A stretch of DNA of 64,000 nt from Nymphaea colorata (taxonomy: Eukaryota > Streptophyta > Magnoliopsida > Nymphaeales > Nymphaeaceae), in NCBI RefSeq assembly GCF_008831285.2, contig NC_045143.1, positions 9,061,503 to 9,125,502 of the forward strand, read 5' to 3'. The notes under the pieces were generated by a model. It saw only the letters and a list, made by a program, of their open reading frames with translations. It was not told the DNA's origin and ran no database searches. The translations under genes and the position numbers were made by a program. Every line of letters begins with the position of its first letter. The stretch's first letter is position 1. Positions 17,455-33,780 of the stretch are shown in pieces.

Positions 17455-17620
17455 AATAACAAGCAGGGGGCCATGGCCCCCCACTCAATCTTTTTTTTTT
17501 AAAAAAATTACATGTAATATTAAAAGATTTCATTTAGCTTATATAAAAATTGAAACAAATTATATTTCAACCCCTATTAAAATCTTGAAACTATAGTTCG
17601 CCATGCCTAATGAAAAGTTC
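17455..17620. repeat. Decayed relative of the hAT-type MITE at 41251
   Basis: GCAGGGGGCCATGGCCCCCC is followed by a T/A run, TTACATGTAA and CTTATATAAAAATTGAAA. The 41251 element has the equivalent order: GGCCTTGGCCCCACC, TTACATGTAA, CTATATAAAAATATTGAAAA. Confidence 0.4.
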
Positions 17621-17928
17621 CTAGTCTCACAGCTAAGAACAAGTATTGATTTATAAATATACAGCTATGACCTACAATGCCATTACAGACATTCACGAAT
17701 ATACTATATGATGAAGCATACTTATCAGAAAAAATCTCTCTCCTTTCCCACTGTCTAAATCAAATAATCAAGTTGAACAAATAACGTATAACAATTATAT
17801 GGGAGCTAACCACAATTATCAGCATCTCTCTCTCTAGATATATATATTTCTCCCTAATCCATATATGGTAACATCTTGGTCACCCATTTTGATAATATAT
17901 TTTCCATTTTGTGGGCTCTCTCTCTCTT

Positions 17929-17960
<32 letters not shown>

Positions 17961-18170
17961 TTACATATTGCGAAGGTGTGAGCAGCTTGAACTTGGATTT
18001 CATCAGCAAATTCATTATATTGGGCAGTGTTTCTCAGTTGCAGACATAGCAGGAAAGCTTTTACCTCACTAATTATCCAACTTTATCCCACTTTTTCCGG
18101 ATAACTTCATCTTCTCTAACATCTCCTTCTTTTCGGTGCCAATCTTCGAGATCACTGGCTGGTACGCGCT

Positions 18171-18527
18171 TTACCCCACAGGCGACAGAAGAACATAATG
18201 GTGCTCCCACTGTCTTTGCTCCATGCCAAAGCTCAGTCGGTCAGTTCCGGGCCCAAACCCATCTAATAAATCCAAAACCTGTACCAAGATGGGTCTGGCA
18301 GGATCCGATACCTTCTCTGCCACTTTTATTAGTTCCTGGCCCGCTCTGTCTTCCAGATATGGATCCAACCTGGCCCGGTCAATTTCACACGCCAAGTCTT
18401 TCAAAGTTGGCAGACCAACATGGAATGTTGGATCTGGATCTCGAAACTCGCATATGGACCCACTTGCAACCCTACCCACATGACAATAAGCCCCAAAACT
18501 CCCATTTATTGGTCCAGTAAAAGGATA
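18171..18527 (-). other. Open frame of unknown nature, protein-like composition
   Basis: About 115 codons without low-complexity sequence, including EIDRARLDPYLEDRAGQELI, PILVQVLDLLDGFGPGTDRL and SFGMEQRQWEHHYVLLSP. GC content is higher than in the surroundings. I do not recognise a family. There is no credible start, since the ATG-initiated part runs through an A-rich tract, and no splice partner was found. It may be a captured gene fragment or transposon relic. An 86-codon frame also exists on the opposite strand (18223-18483). Confidence 0.25.
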
Positions 18528-19185
18528 GAGTATCAAAGGAAAAAAAAAAAAAAAAGAGGGGTCTAGGGTTTGCTTGACCAACCAACAGGGTGCCCTACTT
18601 TGCGGGCATCGCTGCCCGGGCAGCGGCCCTCCACTGAGAAAATTGAGCAAAGTCCAAGCGGCGGGCAGCCCGGGCAGCCCCATGAGCCCTAAACACAAAG
18701 GCACCTCTCTTAATCAGGTGTCCCTTGTTCAGCCAACATCTAGAATATGAAGTAGACCAGTGCCCTAAGATTCCAAAATTTAGAGCCTAAAAGTATTAAA
18801 TAATGACTACCAATCTCAAGAATCTTCCAACTAAGTCAGCAGCATGCATGGGATGTAGCTAGGGTTTCACTGAAATTCAGATAGGAAAAGAAGAAAAGAA
18901 ATTGGGGGACAAGAGAATTAATTGAAGTGTCAAGCAATAGTACTTGATCGCTTTAATTAAGTCAATGGTTGGATGCCCAAGTGCACATGATCCCAAAATT
19001 AAACCCACATAAGCATAGGGGCTGATGTTAATAATAATCATGCTTAATTACGACGCGTCGTCCCGCGGCAAGGTCTTCGATTTTTATTAATTAATTATAT
19101 CATGGGATTAGTGGTCTTAGCTTGAAACTCAAGCTTCATTGATTGAAAGGAAAAGATTAATATAAAAGGTTGACAAACTTAAGGG

Positions 19186-19350
19186 CAGTGGCGGAGCCAC
19201 ATGGTGGCTAGTGTGGGCAGTTGCCCACACCAGCCTCACAAATGTTAATAATTTCATGTATTTGGTTTTTTATATGTATAGGTGCCCCTTAAAACATTAA
19301 GACTATTGAACTAGTGCCCCCACCAGCCAAAATTTTTGGCTCCGCTAATG
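19186..19350. mobile_element. 165-bp hAT-like MITE with GGCGGAGCCA ends
   Basis: The 5' end CAGTGGCGGAGCCA and 3' end TGGCTCCGCTAATG form a 14-bp imperfect inverted repeat. The flanks CTTAAGGG and CTAAAGGA agree at 6 of 8 positions, a decayed target-site duplication. The 20-bp near-palindrome GTGTGGGCAGTTGCCCACAC sits at 19211-19230. Confidence 0.65.
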
Positions 19351-19933
19351 CTAAAGGATAGTGTTTGCAATCCTGGATTTAATTTACCACCGGGGCGAGC
19401 CTGAGTGTAGTTACTCACCAAAATTGAGAGATAAAAGTGCTTTGGTCTCTCCTCCCCCACTTTGAACCTTTGTCCTTTCGAATTCGAGTGTAAGATGTTG
19501 TACAGCCGGTGAAAATTGCCTTAGACGAACAGGAACTGTGATTGGTTCTGGTTTTGTATGACGAGATGATAACCTCTACATGATGTGATCCAGCCATCCT
19601 AAAGGGGTTTGAACTCATCATGGCTGAGATGTAAATTTCTGGCTAAGGAGCACCAGTAAATAGCGAGAGCTGAAACTCCTTCTTTCTCCTTACTCCTGTG
19701 GTCCAGAGATACGTTGATACCACGCAGTAAGGTAGCTGTATGTTTCAACTTGCATATTGTAGAGGTCATCTCTTCTTTAGAAATAGGTTATCTACACCTT
19801 AATTCATGTGTAAAGTATGGTTAATTACGAAAATGCCCCTGATTAATAGGAAAAAGAACTTTAAAAAAAAATAAAAACAGATTTATTCAATAAATTGAAT
19901 GAAAGCATTGTTGATATGTTAGGGCAAATTTGG

Positions 19934-20307
<374 letters not shown>

Positions 20308-22498
20308 GTGTAGCAACTGTTTATGATGCTTTTAACAATGGTATTTGATCGTTTTGGCAGGAGTTGTATTTCATCCTCGCGCATGGCTGAGAACCGAAAC
20401 CCCCACTCTTACCCCCAACCCCACACACACACACACATGCACGCAAGGCCGGATGGACAGATGGCTGGAGAAATTTAATTATTTTAATAATTTGAAATAC
20501 CCTTCAAAGGAAGGGGAAAGAGAAGGAGAGAAACAATGAATGACTTTTTTAATGATACATCACATCTCCTTCCAAGGGTACCCTTGACTCTTAAAAAAGA
20601 ACGGTTTGACTTCTATATTTACAACTTAATCTTAAAGGATTTCGCATATGAATACTATATATGTGTGTGCACCAAAATATACAATTAAAAAACAGGAAGC
20701 GAAAAAGGATTGGTGCTCAAAGTGACTTATTATAATAAGACTAAGTTTATTGGCTGGTTAGGTTTGATGTGGAAATGTATGCAAAAGACCAAAGCACATT
20801 TCACTTGGTTGCTTCAGAGTGTGGGGAGGTAAAGTCCCATCATATATGTGTATATGGGCCTCCTCTAGTCTGCTTTGGATGTGCCTATCAATTTTTGTCA
20901 TATTTCTAAGGGCCCTCACCTATGTGCATATGCCTTACCCATTTCACCTAGGCAAGGGCTTTCAAAGTGCAGAATTTGTGTGGCTGAGGCTTCTTTTCTC
21001 TTGGTCCCTTCTTCCTCATGGAATCACTTCGGCACTTGTCGCTTTTCGATTGCTACTGGTTTGTCCGCTTCCTTCCCCGCTGTCCACTTGGACCCCTTCG
21101 TTGGCCGACAACAATTCCGTTCCGTACTTAGCTTTCAAGTCCTTAAGTTGAAGGAGGTTAAGAGTTCAATACACGGGGAAGAGATAGAAAGAGAGAGAGA
21201 GGGGTGAAGAACTTTTTTATTTACTTTTTATCTCTTTCATGGCGCTAGTTAAAGTTCAATAATAGTTGTGGAGCTAAGATTTTGAAAAATCAAATTTTAC
21301 GATGTAATGTTTTCAAAAATTCAATTTGGTCCCCGTGAAAGTTTTGAAAACTACAATAAGCCCATGTGAGAAAAAAAAATTCTGGTGCTCCTCTTAGTAA
21401 GAAGATCTTGTGCTTATGTGAGCAGAAAGCCGCATCAGTAAAGGTTTTACTCTTTTCGTGTTGTAGTGGCTATTGTTCATTACCCGAGCCACTTTTCCCG
21501 GCAAGCTCTGCCTAGTTCTTGCTCCTCTCTCTCTCTCTCTAGATCTCACTACTGATATCAACTAGCACCTGAAACCCGACCAATTTGCATCCATAGTTAG
21601 AACTTGGATAATTTTATGATCTCAGTGCTTTTTCAAGCTATGATATATGCATAACTTGCTATTTTTATTTTGCATTATTCCTAAGTGTTAGAGAGAGAGA
21701 GAGAGAGAGAAAACGGGGGATAAGAATCAATGCACTTGGCTTTTATAATGATACTTTCTATACAACCAATATTGTCGCCATCCTCTTACAATTCTCACAA
21801 TCTTGTATATTGGCATCAAATCCATATCATATTGACCTGATTCAGCTTCTAATCTCAAGATCAATAGTACCCCTCAATGTCATCAAGATTGCACCTACCA
21901 AGATTTGAACTGAAAACGTGACTATAACATGCCACTCAACTTGACCGGTTGCGCTACCCATCACTTGGTAGGGAGAGAGAGAGAGAGCGAGAGACAGAGA
22001 CAGAAATAAATAAATAAAAACACAAGAAAACAACTATGAAGCATAGCACATGTCAGCCACAAATTTTTGTAGTTACATAAAGAACATGCACAAAGGATAG
22101 GCTTGCCTTGAATCAATTACCATCACTATCAGCATCTTTGTAATTTTTTTGGAAGATGAGCGAATTAATGGTCATTTATTGCATATACTTTTTTGCAATA
22201 AGTGCAGTATCATCTAATTCTCCTTTGGAAGATTATTAAAGGTACAGTATGTCAATGTTGGTAATTAGTGTATGAAAGAACAGCGTATCATCCAAAAATA
22301 CGGTGAGAGGTAAGTTTGTGGTTAGCGTTCCAGCTGTTGTAGAAGGACCCATGTGAGCAATTGCGCACAGCCCACAGATTTGATCGAACAAACTCAGTTG
22401 CTATGTCAAAAAGTGTTTCTTAAAGTCAAGCTTTCATCTACCATGCTTTTTACGAAACAGCACATCAAATCCATGATTCACTTGATCGGGCAACATAG

Positions 22499-22551
<53 letters not shown>

Positions 22552-23216
22552 ATATATATATATATATATATATTCTAGTTTTTTTGAAAATTATTCAGTC
22601 ATCTACCTATAGCCGTTTAATCCAACATGATAGGTGGTTCTCACAAAAACAAGAAAAAAAAAAATATGATAGACATTTTTTGCATCTACTATTAGTTCAC
22701 AACTTTTTTTCTCAATCATTCATCTGTTTCAGATAAAAAACTCTAGTTAGACAGGTAACTTTGGATAGTCAGTCGTCATTAATCATTTATTCTCTCTCTC
22801 TATATATATATATATATAATTCAAATTTATTTGATATTAGATGTTGGCAAATGATTAAAAATTGAAAATTTGTTATTAAAAAATGGTTTATATTGGAGCA
22901 TTAGCGACACTTTGCGATGCAGCAATAGTTGATAGTGTTTTTAACAAAGGCTCATAGCACTATCAGCAATCAAAATTTAGTGATCTAGCAAGGTCTTTCG
23001 TCTAAAAAGATCTATGTTCTTTTGTGTGTGCATGTGTGTGTGTTTGAGAGAGAGAGAGAGCGCGAGTATCAACAAGATATTGTGAACCAAATTTTAAGCT
23101 ATAATTGACTTACATTAACTGTGAGACTTGATTTGCAATCTTTTAAGCCATGGTTCGACCGGCCTTACATTTGAAGTCATGATGCAGACAAGCAAAAGCA
23201 TGCAGAACCATATTTA

Positions 23217-23254
<38 letters not shown>

Positions 23255-24689
23255 TTGATTAATTCGCCGGCTCAGGAAAGCTACAAACGACACTGGCATC
23301 ATCTCCATGTCAATACAAAAAGCGTGTATCTTCTATGGAAATGTATGTTTTTAAATGCGGAAAGAGCTTCAATCAAGAATAAATAACTCCTAATAAATCA
23401 AAACTGCACATCCCAAAGGCATGAACTTCTTATGTCAGTTCCTGTTTTCTCCACACATGGATAATAAAAGCGAGCTCCCATTTTGAGATTTGATTTTGAA
23501 CTCTCTTTTTTCTTTCAAGACTATACCAATCTTAGCAGTGCTGATTGGTGCCAAAAGGAAAAATTTTATTTTGTGAGAAATGCTGTCTCAGTAAAAGAGT
23601 AGATGAGAGACAGTGATGAGAAAAGAATATCTGAGAGAAGAACACGAACGCATTGCATGGGGCTGTGCATGAGAGGTTCATATAGATCGATGGCAGGAGG
23701 ATTTTAGCTTATATGTATATCCCAGACCACTTGGTTCAGGGATAAAATCCAGGCCATCATTTTTGAAGTATACTTTAAACGACATATGAACAATCTACAA
23801 TGTTTATAAACACTAACTCAACATAAAACAAGTCTTAGTTCAATTTTTTTGTATACAAACTATAAATTTTTCTACTAGTAAAATTTTCATCCTATAAGGG
23901 CCATTGATTTTTTTATTACTATAGGAACACTATTTGATTCAAAAAAGAATTCACATAATATACATTTCTCTTCAAAATTTTCTCAAGATCACATACGTAC
24001 TTTCGGATTGTGAAAAGCCAAAGTTATACGTAGACATAGTCAGATATGGGTATGGGCACAGGTACGAATACGGTACCGTACCAGGTACAGCTAACTCATA
24101 TTTTGGTTTTTTTTTATATATATTTTCGTATTGCTTTTGTAGTAATCTATATTGTATGAATACAAACCATAAGTGTATATGTTCGTTTGCTTATAGCATT
24201 GTTGCCAAGCATAATTCAATAATATCATATGCTTGTTAGGAGTTAAACTTCTTTTGTGATTTTAATAATAGTGGCTTAGTAATCTTGACACATTTTGGAA
24301 TACCCGCTAACGTATTAGAATGCTTAGTTTGCGAAACAAACAATGTATATATAGAGAAAGAAACGGAGAGAAAAGGTGAGAAATCCCGGAGCCATCCCAC
24401 CCTATATCCAATCATGCCGGTTCGATTCCTATAAATCTCGATAGAGATATCTAAGGATCCTATAAAAATCAGTCAGCCAATGCCTCAATGCAAATGAGTT
24501 TCTAAATATTTTGCAACAATAGGAAACTGATGCAAATGATGCATTTTATAGTTAAAAACTGTGCCAAATAAATTGTCATTACAAAAACACACTCATAGCT
24601 TTTAATTTTGCAAAAATGTAAAAATTTCATCAATTAGTGGATGTTGGCAGATTATATATATATACATATATATATATATATAAAAAAGC

Positions 24690-25160
24690 AAAATGACGGG
24701 ATGAAGGGTGTGAGGATCTGACGGCCAAGATTTGTGAGATGGCGTGGGGCCCGGGGGAGAAATAATTGGAGTGGCCATGCACATGGGGACGAGAGTGTTG
24801 GGGTGCGGGTCCCACAGGTGGCTTGACAGGAAGGGGGAGACATGGGCAGCAACCCACCCACATGGAGGGGCGGGCCCCACCACATGGCCCCTCCCTCTTC
24901 CTCCTTTGACTTTGCTTGGCCCGTAAGAAGGGGACGGCTGTGGGGTCCGGAAGGGAGCGGCGGGACCCACAGCAGGGGCACGCGACGGCCGCACGCAAGA
25001 GCTCTAAGCGGGCCCCACGCGCCAAATCGGACGACCGGGACCCACTCCTCCAATCAGATGCCGCGAACCTGCCATGAGTGGGTCCCACGCCGGGTGGGGC
25101 CCGCGTTTTGAGAAGCGTCAGGATCACGGGGATGCGCCTGCTGCTTCCCTCCCCCCCCCC
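24690..25160. other. GC-rich island without a gene
   Basis: About 470 bp of strongly GC-rich DNA in an AT-rich setting, with many GGGTCCCAC/GGGGCCC words (for example near 24750, 24810, 24870, 25010 and 25080-25105) and ending in a C12-14/T9 run at 25150-25170. Overlapping open frames on both strands reflect base composition only. It resembles the GC-rich region upstream of the first Aux/IAA gene (3640-4060). Confidence 0.5.
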
Positions 25161-25570
25161 CCCCTTTTTTTTTCCTTCCCCTTTAAAATACCATGTCTTA
25201 ACGTGACGGTGATATTCTGTTTTTCCCGGAGAGGCCCCTCTTCTTGTCCCATATTCCGATAAAGTGCCTCATTTGATGGATTTTAGAAACTACGCCCCCT
25301 TTGGGCTTCATGGGTGCTGTTGGATTGAGATGTTGGTCGGTCAAACTTTGTGAATTAGAAGCTCAAAGATATCAGCAGCCATTGATCAAAATGCGTATCA
25401 TAACAAGCCAGTAAAACGTGAAAAAGTCGCTCTCAGTTACTCGTCTGACCAATACTAACCCACTTAACTGCGATGAGATGCTACTATAGAGTTTTCGCAA
25501 CATTATGTGGAAATATAAGGGAGATGGCGATCTGGGTGCTATGATTTACGCTGAAAGTCCATAAAAAATA

Positions 25571-25952
25571 AGGCTGCACACATGCTGGGCCGGCTCAAAG
25601 TCGATTCGGCTTAAAAAGGCTCGAGCTCAAACTTGAGTCGAGTTTTATAGAACATATTTGAGTCCAACTCAGCTATATAGTGTTGAACTCGAGTTCATCT
25701 CACTTAATTTTTTTATGTTAACATATTTTGTTTCTTTTAACTCGTTTAATTTGTCAATTTGTTTAACTCTTTTAGCTGATTCGATTATGATGAACCAGTT
25801 TTTCACAATCGAGCTGGGCCTAGTTAAAATGAGTCGAGTTCTTACAACTCAAACTCAAGTATAAATTTAAGGTCGAACTTGACTCGTTTATAAACAAGTC
25901 AAAAACGAGTCATAGCTAAGTTCGAGTGGTCGGACTGGTTATGCAGCCCTAA
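25571..25952. repeat. Copy of the 'gagctcgag' MITE family
   Basis: Both termini are visible: AAGGCTGCACACA at the left and TTATGCAGCCCTA at the right, an inverted repeat of GGCTGCA. Between them are the usual 'ctcgagctcaaacttgagtc' and 'gtttataaacaagtc' words. No exact target-site duplication. Confidence 0.6.
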
Positions 25953-27096
25953 TAACAAACAGCCTACTCTCTTTACAAGAAAACAATGTATTGAAATTCT
26001 TTAAAGCATAACCGTTTTATATAAAATCCTTTAACATTAAGGGACTGTTTTGGAGAGAACACTTTTTGAGAGCGACAGCCCCTGCGCTTTTAAAGTGCCA
26101 TCCATTTTACATATTTGTATAAAATGACGACATCGCCCCTCTCATTCTCTTGTACGGAAGAAATGGCGATGACAGCCCAGTGATTTTTAGAAATTACAGA
26201 GTCGTGCCTCACTTTCTGAGTTTAAAAATTTCCCGGCGCTCATGCTCGAACATAGGAGGCCCACCGCCGAGCTGCGCTGCATTACGTGGACGAGAATTTG
26301 TGTATAGATCCATGGCTGCTTCTCTGTCGTTTTGATTTTCATTTTACTTAATATTTTTTATATTTATTGAATTAAAAAAAACTTATATAATGTATATTTT
26401 ATAGATAACAAAAAAATTATAAATAAAAGTATTTAGAAATAGTAAATATAGATAGTATGAGCTGCATGGTACCCCTGCATTAACTGGTGAATTGATTTCA
26501 GTGTACCACGTGTTATTTGAATCTTCAGTCATTTTCATAGTGAGCCTTCAGTAATTTTCTGTTGTACCTCATTAGATTTTGACCAGACTCACCATACCAA
26601 GTGTCAAAGAAAATGTAAGGAAAGCTAAGCTAAACCTGTTACTTTCTTATCTTCATCTTGTTTCTTATTTTTTATTATGAAACCAACTATAAAAACTATA
26701 TATTGTTCTCCCTATACATACCAACATATTATTCAATGCAAAGTGAATATTAAGTTGCACTGTATAATCAATATATGCACTAACAAAAAAAAACAAAACA
26801 AAACAAAAACAAAGCATGCTCTTAATACTCAGCATATTATGCATTCGTAGTTTCTATAGAACATATCTATATTAAAGATAAATGAAGTTGTACCTAGGAG
26901 GATCAAATGTGAAGTACGGCTAACTAGATGTATAAGTAATATCCCACCTTCCCTTAGTATTTCAAGATCTGTTTGAATTTAAAAGGTACCTAATATTCGA
27001 GACTTATCAACAGGTAATGTTGCTTTAATATATACTTAACCAAAGAGCTAGCATCATACCAATCAAACACACTATTGTTGCTACTCGGTGATGTAA

Positions 27097-27143
<47 letters not shown>

Positions 27144-28036
27144 AGAGAGAGTGTGTGTGATTGGTAAAAACCAAACCTATTGATTTTTTGCTTAAAACTA
27201 TTTTAAATAAAATATAAACAACTTCATATGTTTATAGAGTCTATTTTGATATAAAACATGTTTTGATTCGACTGTTCTAATGAAAAATGTTTATTTTTTA
27301 ACTATCATGTCATGGGGGCCATTCATTTTTTCTTACTATTCAAACACTATTAAAATATAACAAATGATCAACTTAGTATATGTTTTGCATCAACCCATTC
27401 TTAAGATCATATGAATAAGGTTAGATTGCAAAAACAAAAACATTTTAAAAATTAAAATCAAAGAGTTGGTTTTTATCCCTGACGTAGGACAAGCCATTTT
27501 TGTCACTATAGCACCGCCGAATTTATTGTCACTGTACCATTGCACCAAACATTTCTAATTACATATTTATAACGAAAAGGATGAGACAAGCACCTAAACC
27601 TAACAAAAGACCGACGCCTGAATTGCCATTTATCCAATAAGCTGGACCCCTGAAGTAATTTTCATTTTTACAATAAGTTGAAGGAAGGGGGGCGATTTGG
27701 TAAAACGGGTCTGAACCGAAGAGCGAGTGTCGCCCCCTAGGCCGCCCCTCCCCACCGGCGTCGCCGGTTAAATCGGGGCCGACCAGTTCTCATCCGACGC
27801 CGCCCGTGTTGCCGCTGCTCCACCGGCGGTGTCTCGCCACTCCGCCACAATCATTTGGATCCGCGCGCCATCCTGACGTCACCGTCCCCCCGAAGCTCAT
27901 CTCCCACTTGTCGCCTTTCCATTCGTCGGATCCCCGTTCGAGCTGCTCGGGAGTCTGTGCTAAGCCGCTGGCTTTTGAAGGATAAAAGCTTAACCAAACA
28001 ATTTAGATCTTTCGTTTAGTTGCTAAAGCACTCCGA
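25953..28036. other. Upstream region of the second Aux/IAA gene, no other gene seen
   Basis: (AT)n at 27100-27140; otherwise AT-rich until about 27680, where the sequence turns GC-rich to the start codon. A TGTCTC word lies at 27830-27835. An 'aggataaaagc' word at about 27979 is a weak TATA candidate. Confidence 0.4.

Positions 28037-28069
<33 letters not shown>
28037..28069 (+). repeat. (GA)n tract in the 5' UTR of the second Aux/IAA gene
   Basis: A GA-dinucleotide run interrupted by one GACA lies 18-50 nt upstream of the start codon. GA runs at this position are the usual target of plant BPC/GAGA-binding proteins; regulation here is inference only. A GAGACA word (reverse of TGTCTC) sits inside it at 28042-28047, and another TGTCTC lies at 27830-27835. 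Confidence 0.7.
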
Positions 28070-28086
28070 CTGTGAGAGTTTGGAAG

Positions 28087-32088
<4,002 letters not shown>

Positions 32089-33589
32089 AGCCAAAGGTGG
32101 ACGGAAGGAGCATGGGTGCGTGTGTCTGTGTGTGTATGGACTTGTTTGTATCATGGTTTGATAATATTAGAGGAACAAGGATATTGGCATTGCTGTTATG
32201 TAGATGAACCAAGAACAATGGCTTTGATGATGATCACAACTCTATCTGTGATGTGTAGACTGCTGGATCATGGTGTGCTTAATAATTGCTCTTCAACGCT
32301 TGCCCTCACTTTTTCTTGTTCATGAATTCTATGAGCTTCGCTGTATGGGATTCTCTTTCTAGCTGTTTTTCTTTCCTTTTTAAATTCCTTTTTTTATCGT
32401 GAAACTTGATATGTTCCTTTTATTTAACGCTGATATTGTACTAGTTTTTGTTGACAACCCATGTGGCGATTCATGAATTGTTTGTTGGTCTGTTGGCATT
32501 TTATGATTATACAGGTGTTCAAGGACATTGAACAGATTAAAGTAAACCCCTTTGGAATTATTTTATTGTTTGGTTATTTATAATCGAGATGCCCTTCTGC
32601 TTTTTCTATCTAATTGTTTATATTTATAAACTACAATTATCATCGACAGTAATAAAATGCTTTCAACAACATTTTCTTTAAAAAAAAGTCTTCCTGGTTA
32701 ATTAATCACTAATCAGATCTGTTTAAAAATTAGTAAAGTAAGACCCAATGTTCTTTGAGAGGACCACACATGCCATGAGACTTCCACGAGCCTTCTCGTC
32801 GCACTTTAACTTAAGAAGAAGCTCCGCAGGCCCTAAACAGCTAAATTAATGAGAATTCCACCGGTGTTTTTTAATTAAACGTTTAAAATCCTTCTTGTCG
32901 TGATAATAACACCTGTGAAATTGGACGACCTGATGAAATAATGATTCTCTCCTTCCTTCTCCCTCATTCTCTCTCTTTCTCTCTCTCCCTATATATATAT
33001 ATATATATATATATAATCGTTAATTTGGTTTTTTAGAGCTACGTTTGATCTACCATGATGAACGAAAAACAAAAAGAAAAAAGTAATAAGTATTTTCGTC
33101 ATTTAATATCATTTTTCACTTTTTTTTTCTCAATCATGCATCTGCATCAAACGCATGGCCTGGTTAGATGGCTAGGCGGCTCTAAACAAATAAAGCCACT
33201 ATATGTATATATATATATATATATGACATTAACACATGCCCACATGGGCCTGTTGAGATGCAATGTATAATAGCACACCAAACCTATATTTGCCGTGTCA
33301 ATATATATGCATGGCGGTCGTCTATCTTGTCTTCAATCATAGAGCATATCCCATCAATGTGCAAACACTGGATTTTATGACACCCATGTGGTTTGCCTCA
33401 ACGGAGAAACGTGTGAACAGTGAGGACATTTCGGGGCATCGCAATCAACCCAAAAAAGCACCACACCAAAGCAAAAAGTAACAGCTTTTCTCTCATTGCT
33501 CCCAAAGTCACGAAAATGGTAAATATTGCCCAGCACAAAAACAGAATAAAATATTGATACCCGGTTGGCAATGTACAATGAAAGAGCAG

Positions 33590-33780
33590 AGCTTGAGTTT
33601 GAGCTTGCAAGTCTAGTCGAGCTCAAGCTTCACTCAATTAGACTTGTTTCAGCTTTTATCTCTTTATTGATATATTTTTTAAATAAAAAAAACTCATCAA
33701 AAATTACCAACATGCCTTTAAAGATTAACAAACATGGAAGATAAGAGCCAAGTTCGAATTTAAACGAGTGCTCAATGAAA
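33590..33780. repeat. Short, degenerate copy of the 'gagctcgag' repeat
   Basis: Contains 'cttgcaagtctagtcgagct' and 'agttcgaatttaaacgagtg' within about 190 bp. The ends are not definable. Confidence 0.4.

Larger units (their letters stand above)
15141..18170. other. Intergenic, no gene seen
   Basis: Contains (AT)n at 15873-15915, the repeat copies listed separately and short (CT)n/(AT)n runs near 17920-17960. No coding similarity noticed. Confidence 0.5.

Noticed and set aside
20819-21207. Two overlapping 110-codon plus-strand frames
   Set aside because: Neither has a recognisable domain. They overlap each other in different frames, and the second ends in (GA)n sequence.
24602-25127. Overlapping 130-165-codon frames on both strands
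   Set aside because: High GC removes stop codons in several frames at once. No domain, and Pro/Gly/Ser composition follows the base composition.
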